From: Maricaulaceae bacterium EIL42A08
Lineage (GTDB): Bacteria; Pseudomonadota; Alphaproteobacteria; Caulobacterales; Maricaulaceae
Reading direction: 5' to 3'
DNA: 64,000 nt
Assembly: GCA_024178355.1 (NCBI GenBank)
Contig: JAMZNZ010000003.1
Location: 390,527-454,526, forward strand
Shown: positions 27,651 to 38,896 of the stretch, in pieces
How positions within the stretch are numbered: position 1 is the first letter of the stretch
Layout of the letters: the number at the start of each line of letters is the position of its first letter
Position numbers and translations under genes: made by a program
Notes under the pieces: generated by a model
Databases searched by the model: none
The model's input: the letters and a program-made list of their open reading frames with translations, nothing else
What the model was told of the DNA's origin: nothing

Positions 27651-28090
27651 CTGAGCCCTCTTCCGGCACCTGGACCGACGGCATCCATACGCTCCCTGTC
27701 CGCGTCTATTACGAGGACACCGATTTCACCGGCGTGGTGTATTACGCCAATTATCTCAAATTCATTGAGCGAGGGCGCACCGATGCCCTGCGCGCGGCCG
27801 GTGTCGCACATTCAGATCTGCTTGAAGCCAGCCCGCCGCTAGGCTTTGCAGTGCGCAAGGTGATGGCGGAGTATTTCATCCCGGCTCGCATCGACAACGC
27901 GCTGGTTGTGGAAACCCGCGTCACCGAGGTGCGAGGCGCTCGGATTGCTTTTTCTCAACGCATCCTGCGCGCAGACGAAGTTCTGTTTACCGCAGAGGTC
28001 GAGGCGGCCTGTATTGATATGGACGGCAGGCCCAGGCGGTTGCCCAAGGATGTTGTTGCCGCGCTGAATTCGGCAACACGTGCGGGCTAG
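27647..28090 (+). CDS. ybgC: Tol-Pal system-associated acyl-CoA thioesterase YbgC
   Basis: 147 residues. Hot-dog fold 4HBT thioesterase. Catalytic segment [26 protein letters not shown] is the YbgC signature with the active Asp. Acts on short or long acyl-CoA/ACP in the cytoplasm; its tie to the Tol system is positional. Overlaps ruvB by 4 bases and precedes tolQ by 232 bases of noncoding sequence in which I see no gene and no convincing promoter. Confidence 0.93.
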   Translation: MTEPSSGTWTDGIHTLPVRVYYEDTDFTGVVYYANYLKFIERGRTDALRAAGVAHSDLLEASPPLGFAVRKVMAEYFIPARIDNALVVETRVTEVRGARIAFSQRILRADEVLFTAEVEAACIDMDGRPRRLPKDVVAALNSATRAG

Positions 28091-28322
28091 GGCCTCGTCC
28101 TGTTTTCAGGCTAGGCGCAGGCTTGCCAGAAAGCTGCCCAGCTAACCGAACCGTAACACCTCAGTCCTTCAAATCGCCGCATTCGCGGGCGAAGAGACAA
28201 GCCTGACTTGGCCATCTTGCAGGCGCTCCGGTTGGCGTAGGGCTTGCAGACCGCTACACATCCTGTCGCCTGGAAGTGTCAGCGCCGCACATCGGCGCGT
28301 GTTTGAGGGAAGAGTGACCGCC

Positions 28323-28976
28323 ATGGAAAGCGTTGCCGTTGAACTGGCGAGCCCGACTGAAGATCTGACCATCGTCTATCTCTTCATGCAGGCCGATATC
28401 GTTGTGAAGATCGTCATGGCCATTCTGGCATTCATGTCGGTCTGGTCCTGGGCCATTGCCGTTGAAAAGGTGATGCAACTGTCTGGCCACCATGGCCGGG
28501 CCCGCAAATTTGAACAGGACTTCTGGTCCGGCACCGCGCTGGAGCAACTGGCAGAGCGCTATGGCCGGGACAAGAACCACCCCTTTGGCCGCGTTCTTGC
28601 CGCTGCGCTGCGCGACTGGGACGGGTATTCGGTTGCCAAGGCGGGTGGGGCGGAAGCCAATCGCGAGCTTTCCAAGATGGAAAGCGGGCTTGGCGTCCTG
28701 TCCATCATCGGCTCCTCAGCGCCCTTCATTGGCCTGTTTGGCACCGTCTGGGGCATCATGAACTCTTTCCGCGCGATTGCCGCGACGGACAATACTTCGC
28801 TGGCCGTAGTGGCCCCGGGTATCGCCGAAGCCCTGTTTGCAACGGCGCTGGGTCTGTTGGCGGCAATTCCGGCCGTGATTTTCTTCAACGCCCTGTCGTC
28901 AAACATCGCCAAATATGCCGCCAAGCTTGAAGGCTTTGTCGATGACCTGGCAGCGATGGCGAGCCGGGAGGGCTAG
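28323..28976 (+). CDS. tolQ: Tol-Pal proton channel subunit TolQ
   Basis: 217 residues from ATG 28323; a GTG at 28299 in frame is upstream of the GAGGGAAG site and less likely. MotA/TolQ/ExbB family, inner membrane, three membrane helices (about 20-45, 125-150, 170-195). Family block IGSSAPFIGLFGTVWGIMNSF and the third-helix segment PGIAEALFATALGLLAAIPAVIF are present. Works with TolR as a proton-motive motor for outer-membrane constriction at division. tolR begins immediately after the stop. Confidence 0.97.
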   Translation: MESVAVELASPTEDLTIVYLFMQADIVVKIVMAILAFMSVWSWAIAVEKVMQLSGHHGRARKFEQDFWSGTALEQLAERYGRDKNHPFGRVLAAALRDWDGYSVAKAGGAEANRELSKMESGLGVLSIIGSSAPFIGLFGTVWGIMNSFRAIAATDNTSLAVVAPGIAEALFATALGLLAAIPAVIFFNALSSNIAKYAAKLEGFVDDLAAMASREG

Positions 28977-29408
28977 ATGGCAGGCAATGTCGATAGTGGT
29001 TCGGGCAATGGCCGCCGGCGCTGGAAGCCCAATGCCGAAATCAACGTCACGCCCTTTGTGGACGTGATGCTGGTGCTGCTGATCGTCTTCATGGTGTCCG
29101 CGCCGCTGCTCACGGTCGGTATTGAGGTTGACCTCCCCGACACCGAAGCGCGCGCGATGACCACGTCAGAAGAGCCCATCACCCTGACGATCCAGGGGGA
29201 CGGTACGCTTTACCTGATGGAAACGCCGATCGACTTTGATGAGCTGACTCCCCGTTTGCAGGCGATTGCTGGTGCTGGCTCTGACGCGCGTATCTACATC
29301 CGTGCCGATGATGGTGCTGAGTACGGTGAGGTCATGCGTGTGATGGCGCGTGTTTCGGCGTCGGGCTACGCCAATATCGGCCTCGTCACCGATCCCATTC
29401 GCGAATAG
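28977..29408 (+). CDS. tolR: Tol-Pal proton channel subunit TolR
   Basis: 143 residues. ExbD/TolR family: N-terminal NAEINVTPFVDVMLVLLIVFMV with the conserved membrane aspartate, then a periplasmic domain ending RVSASGYANIGLVTDP. Starts directly behind the tolQ stop, so coupled. Confidence 0.97.
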   Translation: MAGNVDSGSGNGRRRWKPNAEINVTPFVDVMLVLLIVFMVSAPLLTVGIEVDLPDTEARAMTTSEEPITLTIQGDGTLYLMETPIDFDELTPRLQAIAGAGSDARIYIRADDGAEYGEVMRVMARVSASGYANIGLVTDPIRE

Positions 29409-29423
29409 GAGCAGCGAGGAGCG

Positions 29424-30239
29424 GTGCGCCAGATTCTGGGTATCCTCCTGTCTATCGTCCTCCACGCGGGCGTGGTGGTGTCAGCGCTCGTGTATTTCCC
29501 GGCCGCTTCACGTATGGCCGCTGAGAATGTCATTATCCCGATCGAGCTGGTGACAATCGCAGAGACGACCAATGTTCGCGCTGCCCGCCCTGAGCCGCAA
29601 CCGGAACCAGAAGACCTGCCGCCTGAACCAGAGCCAGTGCGCGAGCCGGAGCCCGAACCTGAGCCGGTGGTTGAGTTAGACCCTGAGATCATCCCGCCCG
29701 CACCGGAGCCAGACCCGGAACCTGAGCCAGAGCCAGAGCCGGTTCAACCAGAACCTGAGCCAGAGCCTGAGCCCGAACCTGTTCAACCCGAGCCGGAACC
29801 TGAACCCCAGCGTCCGCAACCCCAACGGCTGGATCTGGGGGACCTGTCCCGTGCGGTCAGTCAGGCGCGTGATCGCGGTGAAGTTGATGAAGGCGAAGAC
29901 CGCAGCTCAGCAGGCGCCGGCACGGCCATGACAGCAACGCTGCAGGCGATGGCGGCGTCACAGATTCAGCGCTGCGTCCGGTCCAATGCCGATGCGCCTG
30001 CAAATATGGACCTGGCCGTGGTGGTTCAGGTCAGTCTTGAACGCAATGGCGAGATCGCGTCGCCGCCGCGCCTTGTTGATGAGCGCCGTATCCTGAATTC
30101 TACCAACCCATTCCTGCGTGTGGCCGGTGAGCGAGCCCTTCGCGCCGTCATCGAATGTGCGCCGTATCAGCTGCCGCCACAAAATTACCAGGAATGGCGC
30201 CGTCTTGAGGTCAATATTGACACGCAAAGAGGGCGCTGA
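29424..30239 (+). CDS. tolA: TolA/TonB-like periplasm-spanning protein
   Basis: 271 residues from GTG 29424 with AGGA 4 bases upstream. One N-terminal membrane helix, a proline/glutamate-rich rod (residues about 55-135, repeated PEPEPEP units as in TonB), and a C-terminal domain with [13 protein letters not shown] and [21 protein letters not shown], the typical TolA C-domain ending. Links TolQR to TolB/Pal. The rod is TonB-like Pro-Glu rather than the Ala/Lys helix of enteric TolA. The stop shares its last base with the tolB ATG. Confidence 0.9.
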   Translation: MRQILGILLSIVLHAGVVVSALVYFPAASRMAAENVIIPIELVTIAETTNVRAARPEPQPEPEDLPPEPEPVREPEPEPEPVVELDPEIIPPAPEPDPEPEPEPEPVQPEPEPEPEPEPVQPEPEPEPQRPQPQRLDLGDLSRAVSQARDRGEVDEGEDRSSAGAGTAMTATLQAMAASQIQRCVRSNADAPANMDLAVVVQVSLERNGEIASPPRLVDERRILNSTNPFLRVAGERALRAVIECAPYQLPPQNYQEWRRLEVNIDTQRGR

Positions 30240-31630
30240 TGAAACCTTTTGAACGACCAGCTCGGAGCCTTGTGCCCATGACCGTCCTGTCTGTGATCCC
30301 CCGTGTTTTCGCCGCCTTTGTTGCTGTTGTGCTGATCGGTGCATCGGCCAACGCGCAGGCTCCGCTTCGAGTGGACGTGACCGAGGGGCATCTTGATCCG
30401 CTCAGCATCGCGGTGACCGATTTTGTTCACACGGGCAATGACCCTCGAGAGGTCAGCAATGGTGCGGAAATCGCCCGGGTCGTTAGCAATAATCTGGGCA
30501 ATACCGGGCTTTTTGCTCCGGTCGATCCGGACGCCTTCATCGAAGATATCACTGATATCGACCTGCGGCCGCGTTTCGGCGACTGGCGCGTGATTGATGC
30601 CTCGGCGCTTCTGGTTGGGCGGGTGACGATTGATCAGGATGAACGCATGGTCGTCGCGTTTCGGCTCTGGGACACTGCGACCGAGCAGCAGATGCTGGGC
30701 CTTCAATTTGTGACGTCGCCGGACAACTGGCGCCGGATTGCGCACAAGGTCTCCGATGCGGTCTATCAGCGCCTGACCGGTGAAGAGGGCTATTTTGATA
30801 CCCGCATCGTCTACGTGTCCGAAGGCACCGGGCCCAATGGTGAGCCGATCCGCCGCCTCGCGGCAATGGACCAGGATGGGGCAAACCCGTCCTTCCTCAC
30901 CGACCGGAGCTATATGGCGCTTCTGCCGAATTACGCCCCAGATGCCCAGCAAATAACCTATGTGAGCTTCCGCGATGGTCAGGCCACCAGCTATCTCTAT
31001 GATCTGGAAACAGGACGCCAAGAAGCCCTGTTTGATCAGACGTCCAGTGGGGGACAGTCGCTTTCAGCCCGCTTTCACCCAACAGAGAATGAGCTGGTGG
31101 TCTCCGCCGAGCGCCGTGGTGGGCACGATCTGTTTCGGTTTGACCTGCGGGCGCGCACGCTAAGCCAGCTGACGACCCACCCCGCTGACGACGTTGAGCC
31201 GTCTTATTCACCGGATGGTGAACAGGTGGTTTTCTCCTCTAGCCGGTCGGGTCAAAGCCAGCTCTACGTCATGAGCGCGGACGGCACGAACCCGGTCCGC
31301 ATCACATTTGGTGAGGGACGCTACACAACCCCTGTCTGGTCGCCGCGCGGAGACCTGATCGCCTTTACCAAGCAGCTGCAGGGCCGCTTTATGCTTGGCG
31401 TTGTGGCCGCTGATGGTTCCGGGGAAGAGCGGATCCTCTATGAAGGATTCTTTGTAGACACCCCGGCATGGGCGCCCAACGGACGCGTGATTTTGTTCAC
31501 GCGTGGGGATGCCGCGCGCGACGGAACGCGCTACTCGATCTGGAGTGTGGACCTTGCCGGATTCAACCTCCGGCGGCTTCCAACTCAAGGGGCGGCGTCT
31601 GATCCGGCATGGTCGCCCTTGATCGATTAG
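30239..31630 (+). CDS. tolB: Tol-Pal system translocation protein TolB
   Basis: 463 residues. Periplasmic protein: signal peptide ends ASANAQA, an N-terminal domain follows, then a six-bladed beta-propeller with TolB repeats (SYSPDGEQVVFSSSRSGQSQLYVM, TPVWSPRGDLIAFTK, PAWAPNGRVILFTRG). The ATG at 30239 overlaps the tolA stop; ATG 30278 would give a shorter signal peptide. Binds Pal and the TolA C-domain. pal follows after 144 bases. Confidence 0.96.
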   Translation: MKPFERPARSLVPMTVLSVIPRVFAAFVAVVLIGASANAQAPLRVDVTEGHLDPLSIAVTDFVHTGNDPREVSNGAEIARVVSNNLGNTGLFAPVDPDAFIEDITDIDLRPRFGDWRVIDASALLVGRVTIDQDERMVVAFRLWDTATEQQMLGLQFVTSPDNWRRIAHKVSDAVYQRLTGEEGYFDTRIVYVSEGTGPNGEPIRRLAAMDQDGANPSFLTDRSYMALLPNYAPDAQQITYVSFRDGQATSYLYDLETGRQEALFDQTSSGGQSLSARFHPTENELVVSAERRGGHDLFRFDLRARTLSQLTTHPADDVEPSYSPDGEQVVFSSSRSGQSQLYVMSADGTNPVRITFGEGRYTTPVWSPRGDLIAFTKQLQGRFMLGVVAADGSGEERILYEGFFVDTPAWAPNGRVILFTRGDAARDGTRYSIWSVDLAGFNLRRLPTQGAASDPAWSPLID

Positions 31631-31774
31631 CGATCACGTGGCTAACTGACGGCCGAGCGCGCGCGTCTTTGTTGAGGGGTCATAGCGCGTTACAAGAACT
31701 GGATAAAAAAACGGCTTTAAAACCTGCACAGCCCTTTAGGGCCTGCCTGCCGGACCGAGCAGAGGGACGACATC

Positions 31775-32296
31775 ATGAATCGTATCGTATTTGCAGCCAT
31801 TGCGGCGACTGGCCTGTTTGCCGCCGCATGTTCCACGCCGCCTGAGCCGGAAGTGATCGACACCGCTCCGCCGGTTGTCGATGACACGCCGCCGGTCGTC
31901 GACGAGGGTCCGCAGGGCCCGATGCCGGGTTCGCCTGAAGACTTTGAAGTCAACGCAGGTGACCGTGTCTTCTTCGATCTTGATCGCAGCACGCTGACGA
32001 ACTCTGCTCGTGCCACGCTTCGCAGCCAGGCCGCATGGCTGAGCGCATATCCAAATGTGCGTGTCCTGATTGCGGGCAACGCCGATGAGCGCGGCACCCG
32101 TGAATATAACCTTGCACTCGGTGCACGTCGTGCTGCCGCTGTTCGGGATTTCCTGGTCAGCCAGGGCGTCGATCCGGCCCGGATCTCCACAGTGTCCTAT
32201 GGCAAGGAGCGCCCGGTTTGCCGTCAGTCGACGGAGCGCTGCTGGGCTCTGAACCGTAACGGCACCACCGTGCTTCAGTCGGGCATGGCGTCGTAA
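31775..32296 (+). CDS. pal: Peptidoglycan-associated lipoprotein Pal
   Basis: 173 residues. Lipoprotein signal ending FAAAC, Pro/Val/Asp linker to residue 55, then an OmpA-like peptidoglycan-binding domain: FDLDRSTLTNSARATL, AGNADERGTREYN and VDPARISTVSYGKERP. Anchors the outer membrane to the wall. Has its own 144-base leader behind tolB and is followed by a strong terminator, so it can be expressed apart. Confidence 0.97.
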   Translation: MNRIVFAAIAATGLFAAACSTPPEPEVIDTAPPVVDDTPPVVDEGPQGPMPGSPEDFEVNAGDRVFFDLDRSTLTNSARATLRSQAAWLSAYPNVRVLIAGNADERGTREYNLALGARRAAAVRDFLVSQGVDPARISTVSYGKERPVCRQSTERCWALNRNGTTVLQSGMAS

Positions 32297-32327
32297 AGCG
32301 ACACCCCCACCGACACACCACATGAGC

Positions 32328-32365
32328 GCCCGCGCTGGATCATCCAGCGCGGGCGTTTTGTTTTT
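32328..32365 (+). terminator. Intrinsic terminator after pal
   Basis: Perfect 11-base stem (CGCCCGCGCTGG with CCAGCGCGGGCG) around a 5-base loop, followed by TTTTGTTTTT. Strong rho-independent terminator 31 bases after the pal stop; it separates tolQRAB-pal from cpoB. Confidence 0.92.
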
Positions 32366-32468
32366 GGTGACCCCAGTTCACTGTTTTCTCCCAACCCCAG
32401 CTGTGCTTAGGTGTCGGTTCTGAAGACCGCGTGGGGGCGCGGTGATGTATTGGGGCGAGGGGGCCACC

Positions 32469-33020
32469 ATGATTATTCGAGCTATTCTGGGCATCGTGTT
32501 AAGCGGTGCATTATCTGCTGGCGCGCTATACGGCGCTGGCGAGTATTTGGGTATCCGCAGCGCTTCTTCTGAGGATATTGCGGCCATGGAGCCCGCAGAA
32601 GCCGAAGCTGCGGACGTTGAAGGTGTCGCGGACGACGAGGCCGCTGCTGACGACATGACGTCTGACGACATGATGTCAGATGACGCGCCGGCCGATGAAA
32701 TGGGCGAGGAGGAGCCGGTATATGACGACCGCCTGCCATTGCCCTACGGCGCAGGTGACGATGCGGTGTGGCTGGCGAGTACGCTGGCGGGCACCGGTCC
32801 CTATGACGTCGACGGCGAAAGCGTGGATCTGGCTGCCATGGCACAGGAGGCTGCTGATGGTGGCGCTGTTGAAGCGAGCTGTGACACCAGTCACGTCGCA
32901 ATGCACTGCAATATGACTCGCACAGACACCGGTATTCGCTACAGCTTTGGCTTCCAGAATACCGCTGACGGTGGCTACGAAGTTCCAGAGGGCAGTGTGA
33001 ACATTCACCCCGAAGGCTGA
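32469..33020 (+). CDS. Unknown membrane-anchored acidic protein between pal and cpoB
   Basis: 183 residues from ATG 32469 (GAGGGGG upstream). I do not recognise the family. One N-terminal membrane helix (MIIRAILGIVLSGALSAGAL), then a very acidic low-complexity stretch (residues about 30-80, rich in Asp, Glu, Ala, Met, with DDMTSDDMMSDD), then a compact C-terminal domain with two cysteines ten residues apart (SCDTSHVAMHC) and a RYSFGFQN strand. Orientation suggests a periplasmic C-domain. It sits inside the tol locus where most genomes go directly from pal to cpoB. Confidence 0.6.
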   Translation: MIIRAILGIVLSGALSAGALYGAGEYLGIRSASSEDIAAMEPAEAEAADVEGVADDEAAADDMTSDDMMSDDAPADEMGEEEPVYDDRLPLPYGAGDDAVWLASTLAGTGPYDVDGESVDLAAMAQEAADGGAVEASCDTSHVAMHCNMTRTDTGIRYSFGFQNTADGGYEVPEGSVNIHPEG

Positions 33021-33105
33021 TCTCTGCCTTGATTTCGCCTTTCAAACCGGGATGCTCAGGCGTCCCGGTTTATTTTTGGGTTTCTACATCAAAGGGAGCT
33101 TCGCC

Positions 33106-34044
33106 ATGGTGCGCGTGCTGAGCTTTATCGTTCTGGTCTTTGCCATTGCTGCCCCGGCCGAGGCGCAGTCACGACGCGAACTTGCGGCTCGCCTGGACGC
33201 GGCAGAAGCGCGACTGGCAGACATTGAAGCGCGGGCCCTGCAGGGGGACCCGGTGGCAGAAACCCTCATGTCGCGGCTCGATGCGCTTGAGCGCGAGCAG
33301 CGTGTCATGACCGGCGAGCTTGAGCGCCTGGCATTTGAAAATCGCCGTATGCGCAGTGAGCTGGAGCAGATGGGCCGCGATGTCGATGCGCTGCTGGCCA
33401 ACCCTTATGGCGTTGGTGCCACGGGCGAGGCTGGAGGCCCGGCTGAGCTTGAAGCACAGCCGCTCGATCCGAATGATCCATTTGCTGCAGCGCGGGCCGA
33501 TAGCGTTCAACCGCTTCAGGCACCCGATGGCATGCAGGCCCAACGTCCGCAGGATGATACCCGAAGCGCAAACGCAGGGGGTGCGCCGATGGGCAATCCC
33601 GGCCGCGTTGAAGAGACCTTTGCAGCGTCGGAGTTGGCGGCACCTGAGGGGGCCGTTGCCGATCCGGAAGCTGTATTTTCTGAAGGACGTGCGCGACTTC
33701 TCGATGGAGATTTCGGCGGTGCCCGCGAAGCTTTTGCCGATTACACCAGCCAGTTCCCGGATGGAGAGCAGGCCGGAGAAGCCTGGTACTGGCTGGGCGA
33801 AACCCACTTCATCAATGGCGAGTACAGCGAAGCGGCCGATAGCTATATCGCCTCGCTGCAGCAGAACCGTCAGGGCGTTCGCGCGCCAGATGCGCTCGTT
33901 CGTCTTGGGGCGTCCCTTGCGGCTCTGGGTGATACAGGGCGCGCATGCCAGGTGCTTGCGACCTTCCCGTCAGAGTTCCCGCGCGCCAGCGAAGAGGCGC
34001 GGCGCAAGGCTCAGCGTGAAGTGGCTCGCATTGGTTGCGGCTAA
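33106..34044 (+). CDS. cpoB: Cell division coordinator CpoB (YbgF)
   Basis: 312 residues from ATG 33106 with AAGGGAG upstream. Signal peptide ends APAEAQS. Residues about 25-95 are a coiled coil (RRELAARLDAAEARLADIEA) for trimerisation; the C-terminal 125 residues are TPR repeats (FSEGRARLLDGDFGGAREAF, EAWYWLGETHFINGEYSEAA, PDALVRLGASLAALGDTGRA), as in YbgF/CpoB, which links peptidoglycan synthesis to Tol-driven constriction. The middle is a disordered linker. tilS starts 6 bases after the stop. Confidence 0.92.
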   Translation: MVRVLSFIVLVFAIAAPAEAQSRRELAARLDAAEARLADIEARALQGDPVAETLMSRLDALEREQRVMTGELERLAFENRRMRSELEQMGRDVDALLANPYGVGATGEAGGPAELEAQPLDPNDPFAAARADSVQPLQAPDGMQAQRPQDDTRSANAGGAPMGNPGRVEETFAASELAAPEGAVADPEAVFSEGRARLLDGDFGGAREAFADYTSQFPDGEQAGEAWYWLGETHFINGEYSEAADSYIASLQQNRQGVRAPDALVRLGASLAALGDTGRACQVLATFPSEFPRASEEARRKAQREVARIGCG

Positions 34045-34050
34045 GCGGGT

Positions 34051-35322
34051 TTGACCCGGCGTCTGGCGCTTGGGCTGTCTGGAGGCGGGGACTCTTTGGC
34101 CCTGCTCCATGCCCTGCGTGATTTTTCCCCTGATGTTGAACTCCATGCCCTGATTGTGGATCACGGGCTGCGCACGACAAGTGCGCAGGAGGCGCAAACG
34201 ACGGCGAGCTGGGCGATTAAAGCCGGTGCGGTCGCGCAAATTCTGACCTGGAATCAACCCCGTAAGGGGCAGGGGCATGCCCGTGAGGCAAGGCATCGCC
34301 TGCTGGCTGAGGCGTGTCGCGAACGGCAGATCGACTGCCTGTGCCTTGCTCATACACTTGATGACCGGGTCGAAACTTTGCGCATGCGCCAGGCGCGTCC
34401 TGGTGGTGAGGCCCAGCTAACGGGGCCTTCTGACATTGACCCCTCACCGACCTGGCCAGAGGGCCGCAGGCTGGTCATTGCCCGGCCTTTCCTTTCCATG
34501 CGTAGGCACCAGCTCCGTGCTTATTTAGAGGCGCTTGGGAAAAGCTGGATCGACGATCCTTCCAATGAGGACAGGGCCTATGAGCGGGTGCAGTTAAGAC
34601 AGGGCGCGTGGCCGGAAGGTGATGGCAGGGAGTTGGCCTTGCTGGCGCGCAGTGATGACGCCTTGCGCCAGCGCGATCGCCAGCGTGCCGAGGCGTCCAC
34701 ACTTATCCACGAAATCATCACGCTAACTGCGTGGGGCGGGGCGCAGATCCATCGACCAGGTTTGCAGGAGGCTGACCAGGATGTTGCGAAACTTGTCTTG
34801 CGCGTTGTCGTGATGGCGGTATCCGGGCAAAGCGAAGAGCCGACGCCGCGCCAGCTTGCGCAGTTTTATGACGCCGCATGCTCGAGACAGGCGTTTACAG
34901 CGGCCGGTGTCGCGATGACAGCCGAAGGATGGCTGGGCCGTGACCCTGGCGCCATTCTGGGGCGTGCGGACGGGACAGCGGGCGTCCAGCCGATCCACCT
35001 GGAGCCGGGCCAGTCTGCTGTCTGTGACTGTCGCTGGCAGGTAACGGCACACAGGTCGATCACGATTGCACCCTGGGGTGAGAAGACCCGACTGGCCGAA
35101 GACGTCCCGGCGCCGCTGCGCCCGGGGCTTATGGCCGTGCGCGACGGCCAGACTGGCGAACTTCTTGCTTTACCGGGAGTTAGCGCCACCGATGTGGCCG
35201 AATTTGAGCAGCTGGCAGGGCAGAGAATCGCGATGCGCCTGCTTCCACAGACGCTCCCGACGTGGTTTGATGCAAAGGCATGTGCGCGCAAAGTTGAGCT
35301 GACACTGGCGAAACGGGGCTGA
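34051..35322 (+). CDS. tilS: tRNA(Ile)-lysidine synthetase TilS
   Basis: 423 residues from a TTG start at 34051. Adds lysine to C34 of tRNA-Ile(CAU) so it reads AUA. PP-loop SGGGDSLAL near the N-terminus, LIVDHGLR, CLAHTLDDRVET and DDPSNED are conserved TilS blocks; the C-terminal half is diverged as usual. Gap to cpoB is 6 bases, so co-transcription is likely; a weak AGCGGG site precedes the TTG. Confidence 0.93.
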   Translation: MTRRLALGLSGGGDSLALLHALRDFSPDVELHALIVDHGLRTTSAQEAQTTASWAIKAGAVAQILTWNQPRKGQGHAREARHRLLAEACRERQIDCLCLAHTLDDRVETLRMRQARPGGEAQLTGPSDIDPSPTWPEGRRLVIARPFLSMRRHQLRAYLEALGKSWIDDPSNEDRAYERVQLRQGAWPEGDGRELALLARSDDALRQRDRQRAEASTLIHEIITLTAWGGAQIHRPGLQEADQDVAKLVLRVVVMAVSGQSEEPTPRQLAQFYDAACSRQAFTAAGVAMTAEGWLGRDPGAILGRADGTAGVQPIHLEPGQSAVCDCRWQVTAHRSITIAPWGEKTRLAEDVPAPLRPGLMAVRDGQTGELLALPGVSATDVAEFEQLAGQRIAMRLLPQTLPTWFDAKACARKVELTLAKRG

Positions 35323-35395
35323 AGGCCCAATATCACTAGGTGACAGGCGCAAACTCGATACGTGAAAGCGACGCGCGCTAGGAAGGTATAATCGA

Positions 35396-37309
<1,914 letters not shown>

Positions 37310-37331
37310 GCACCTTGCCGATAGTTCAGAG

Positions 37332-37365
37332 AAAAGCCCGCCGAGGAAACTCGGCGGGCTTTTTT
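37332..37365 (+). terminator. Intrinsic terminator after ftsH
   Basis: AAAAGCCCGCCGAG pairs with CTCGGCGGGCTTTT around a GAAA tetraloop and ends in six T; 22 bases past the ftsH stop. The A-run on the 5' side would also let it work in reverse. Confidence 0.95.
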
Positions 37366-37420
37366 GTGGCCGGACACGAGTTGGGCTAGGGTCGCTTGGT
37401 TATTAGTTTGAGAGACATTG

Positions 37421-38080
37421 ATGAGACGAGAACTTTTGCTCACCCTTCCGTTGTTTCTAGGTGCTGCCTGCTCAACCGTGGAAAGCAAGGACGTGGTAGC
37501 AAATGCGGTATCCACGCCTGAACAGTGCGATAACCACTTGATCGAAGTTTACGTAGGCCGACTAGGTCAAATCCAGCTAAATAAGGAGCCTTCGGATTTG
37601 GACGGTATCCGTGAAGCAGCGAGAAGAAAAGCTTTAGCCTGCCGCAGTGTGCCTGCTTCTGTCGAAGTGCTAACGGACGGCCCCCCTAACGACACCACAC
37701 GCGCGGTCGTGGGCATTGTTTCTGATGAAATAGAAAGTTTGGATCTATCCTCGAGCTTTTTTCTACATTCTCACTCACGCGCGAGTTCAGATGGCCCAGA
37801 TGAATTAACATGCGAAAACATGAGCTTGGATATAGTCGTCACTGATGATGGCGAACTGCGCCTTAACGGCCATCCGTCCATCCTTGAGGCGCTTGAGGCC
37901 CATGTTGAGATCATGGCCGTGGCCTGCGAAGGCGTGACACCGACCGGAACTTATGAAGGGCCCAGCCACGTCACGGTTATCGCCAGCATGATTTGGCCGA
38001 TCCTGCAGGAAGAATTGCCTGATCTTGAGCTTGAGGAGCGTATCCGCCGCCCCGGTGGTCGCGGGTATTACGAAGGCTAA
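37421..38080 (+). CDS. Lipoprotein with two ExbD/TolR-like periplasmic repeats
   Basis: 219 residues from ATG 37421 (GAGAG upstream; TTG 37418 also in frame). Signal LLLTLPLFLGAACS carries a lipobox. Two internal repeats are visible, residues about 40-105 and 135-200: each starts with an I-x-V strand, then G-x-I/L-x-L-N-x-x-P-S, a helix ending ALAC or AVAC, and a hydrophobic strand. That strand-G-strand-P-helix layout resembles the periplasmic domain of ExbD/TolR, here without the membrane helix. The 5' half is poorer in GC and uses rarer codons than its neighbours. Function unknown; a structural or binding role at the envelope is plausible. Confidence 0.6.
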   Translation: MRRELLLTLPLFLGAACSTVESKDVVANAVSTPEQCDNHLIEVYVGRLGQIQLNKEPSDLDGIREAARRKALACRSVPASVEVLTDGPPNDTTRAVVGIVSDEIESLDLSSSFFLHSHSRASSDGPDELTCENMSLDIVVTDDGELRLNGHPSILEALEAHVEIMAVACEGVTPTGTYEGPSHVTVIASMIWPILQEELPDLELEERIRRPGGRGYYEG

Positions 38081-38090
38081 GGCCTGACGC

Positions 38091-38846
38091 TCAAGTCTCG
38101 CCAGAGCGCACAACCTGGCCGTCTGCGCCGATGTGAATGCCGCATTCGGTCTTGTCGCTATCGGCCCAACGGCCGGCACGCGGATCGGCGTCTGGATCGC
38201 TGACCGGTACGGTACAGGGATTGCAGCCGATCGATGGATAGCCCTCTGCAACAAGCGGGTGGGCGGGCAGGTCGTGATCCGTCAGATAGGCCTCAATGGC
38301 TTCACGCGGCCAGTCGTAGAGCGGATTGAGTTTCAGCTTGCCGTCCTGAATCTCGACGCGGGGCAGGGCGGCGCGCTCGCCGCCATGGTGGCGTTTGCGC
38401 CCGGATATCCAGACCTTGAAGGGCCGCAGCGCTGAAATCAGCGGAAGCGTCTTGCGGATATGGCAGCAAAGATCGGGATTGGATTGATGAAGCAGCCCAT
38501 CAGGATCATCCGCGGCAAGATGGTCCGCGTTTGGTTTCAGGCTGCGCACATCGGTCAGACCCAGATGCGATGTCAGGTCATCGCGATAGCGGCGTGTCTC
38601 GTCAAAAAGCTTGCCCGTATCCACAAACAGGACCGGTGTGTCTGGCGCGGCCTCGGCGATCAGATGCAGGATGACTGCGCTTTCAGCGCCAAAGGATGAC
38701 ACGGCACAGGCTTCGCCTGGATAGATATCCTTGACCAGCCGTTTGATCGCGTCGCGCGCATCAAGGCCGTCTAACGCGGCCTCAAGCGCTTGCGCCCCGG
38801 CTTCAAGCGCCATGCGGAACTCAGACTTGTAGATGGTCTGGCTCAT
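38091..38846 (-). CDS. cysH: Phosphoadenylyl/adenylyl-sulfate reductase CysH
   Basis: 251 residues. Reduces APS or PAPS to sulfite using thioredoxin. PP-loop-like AVSSFGAESAV, FVDTGKLF, and the cysteine pattern CCHIRK ... GCNPCT, which marks the 4Fe-4S (APS-type) reductases, plus the C-terminal redox motif KTECGIH. No sulfate adenylyltransferase or sulfite reductase is adjacent. The next gene upstream on the same strand is sqdB, an enzyme that consumes sulfite. Confidence 0.93.
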   Translation of the reverse strand: MSQTIYKSEFRMALEAGAQALEAALDGLDARDAIKRLVKDIYPGEACAVSSFGAESAVILHLIAEAAPDTPVLFVDTGKLFDETRRYRDDLTSHLGLTDVRSLKPNADHLAADDPDGLLHQSNPDLCCHIRKTLPLISALRPFKVWISGRKRHHGGERAALPRVEIQDGKLKLNPLYDWPREAIEAYLTDHDLPAHPLVAEGYPSIGCNPCTVPVSDPDADPRAGRWADSDKTECGIHIGADGQVVRSGET

Positions 38847-38896
38847 GCCATCAGGCCTTCCAAAGCGTGGAGTCAGTGTGGCAGGTGCGAGGGTAT

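Noticed and set aside
28091-28322. RNA gene or promoter in the ybgC-tolQ gap
   Set aside because: No tRNA-like cloverleaf, no terminator-like hairpin and no convincing -35/-10 pair could be seen.
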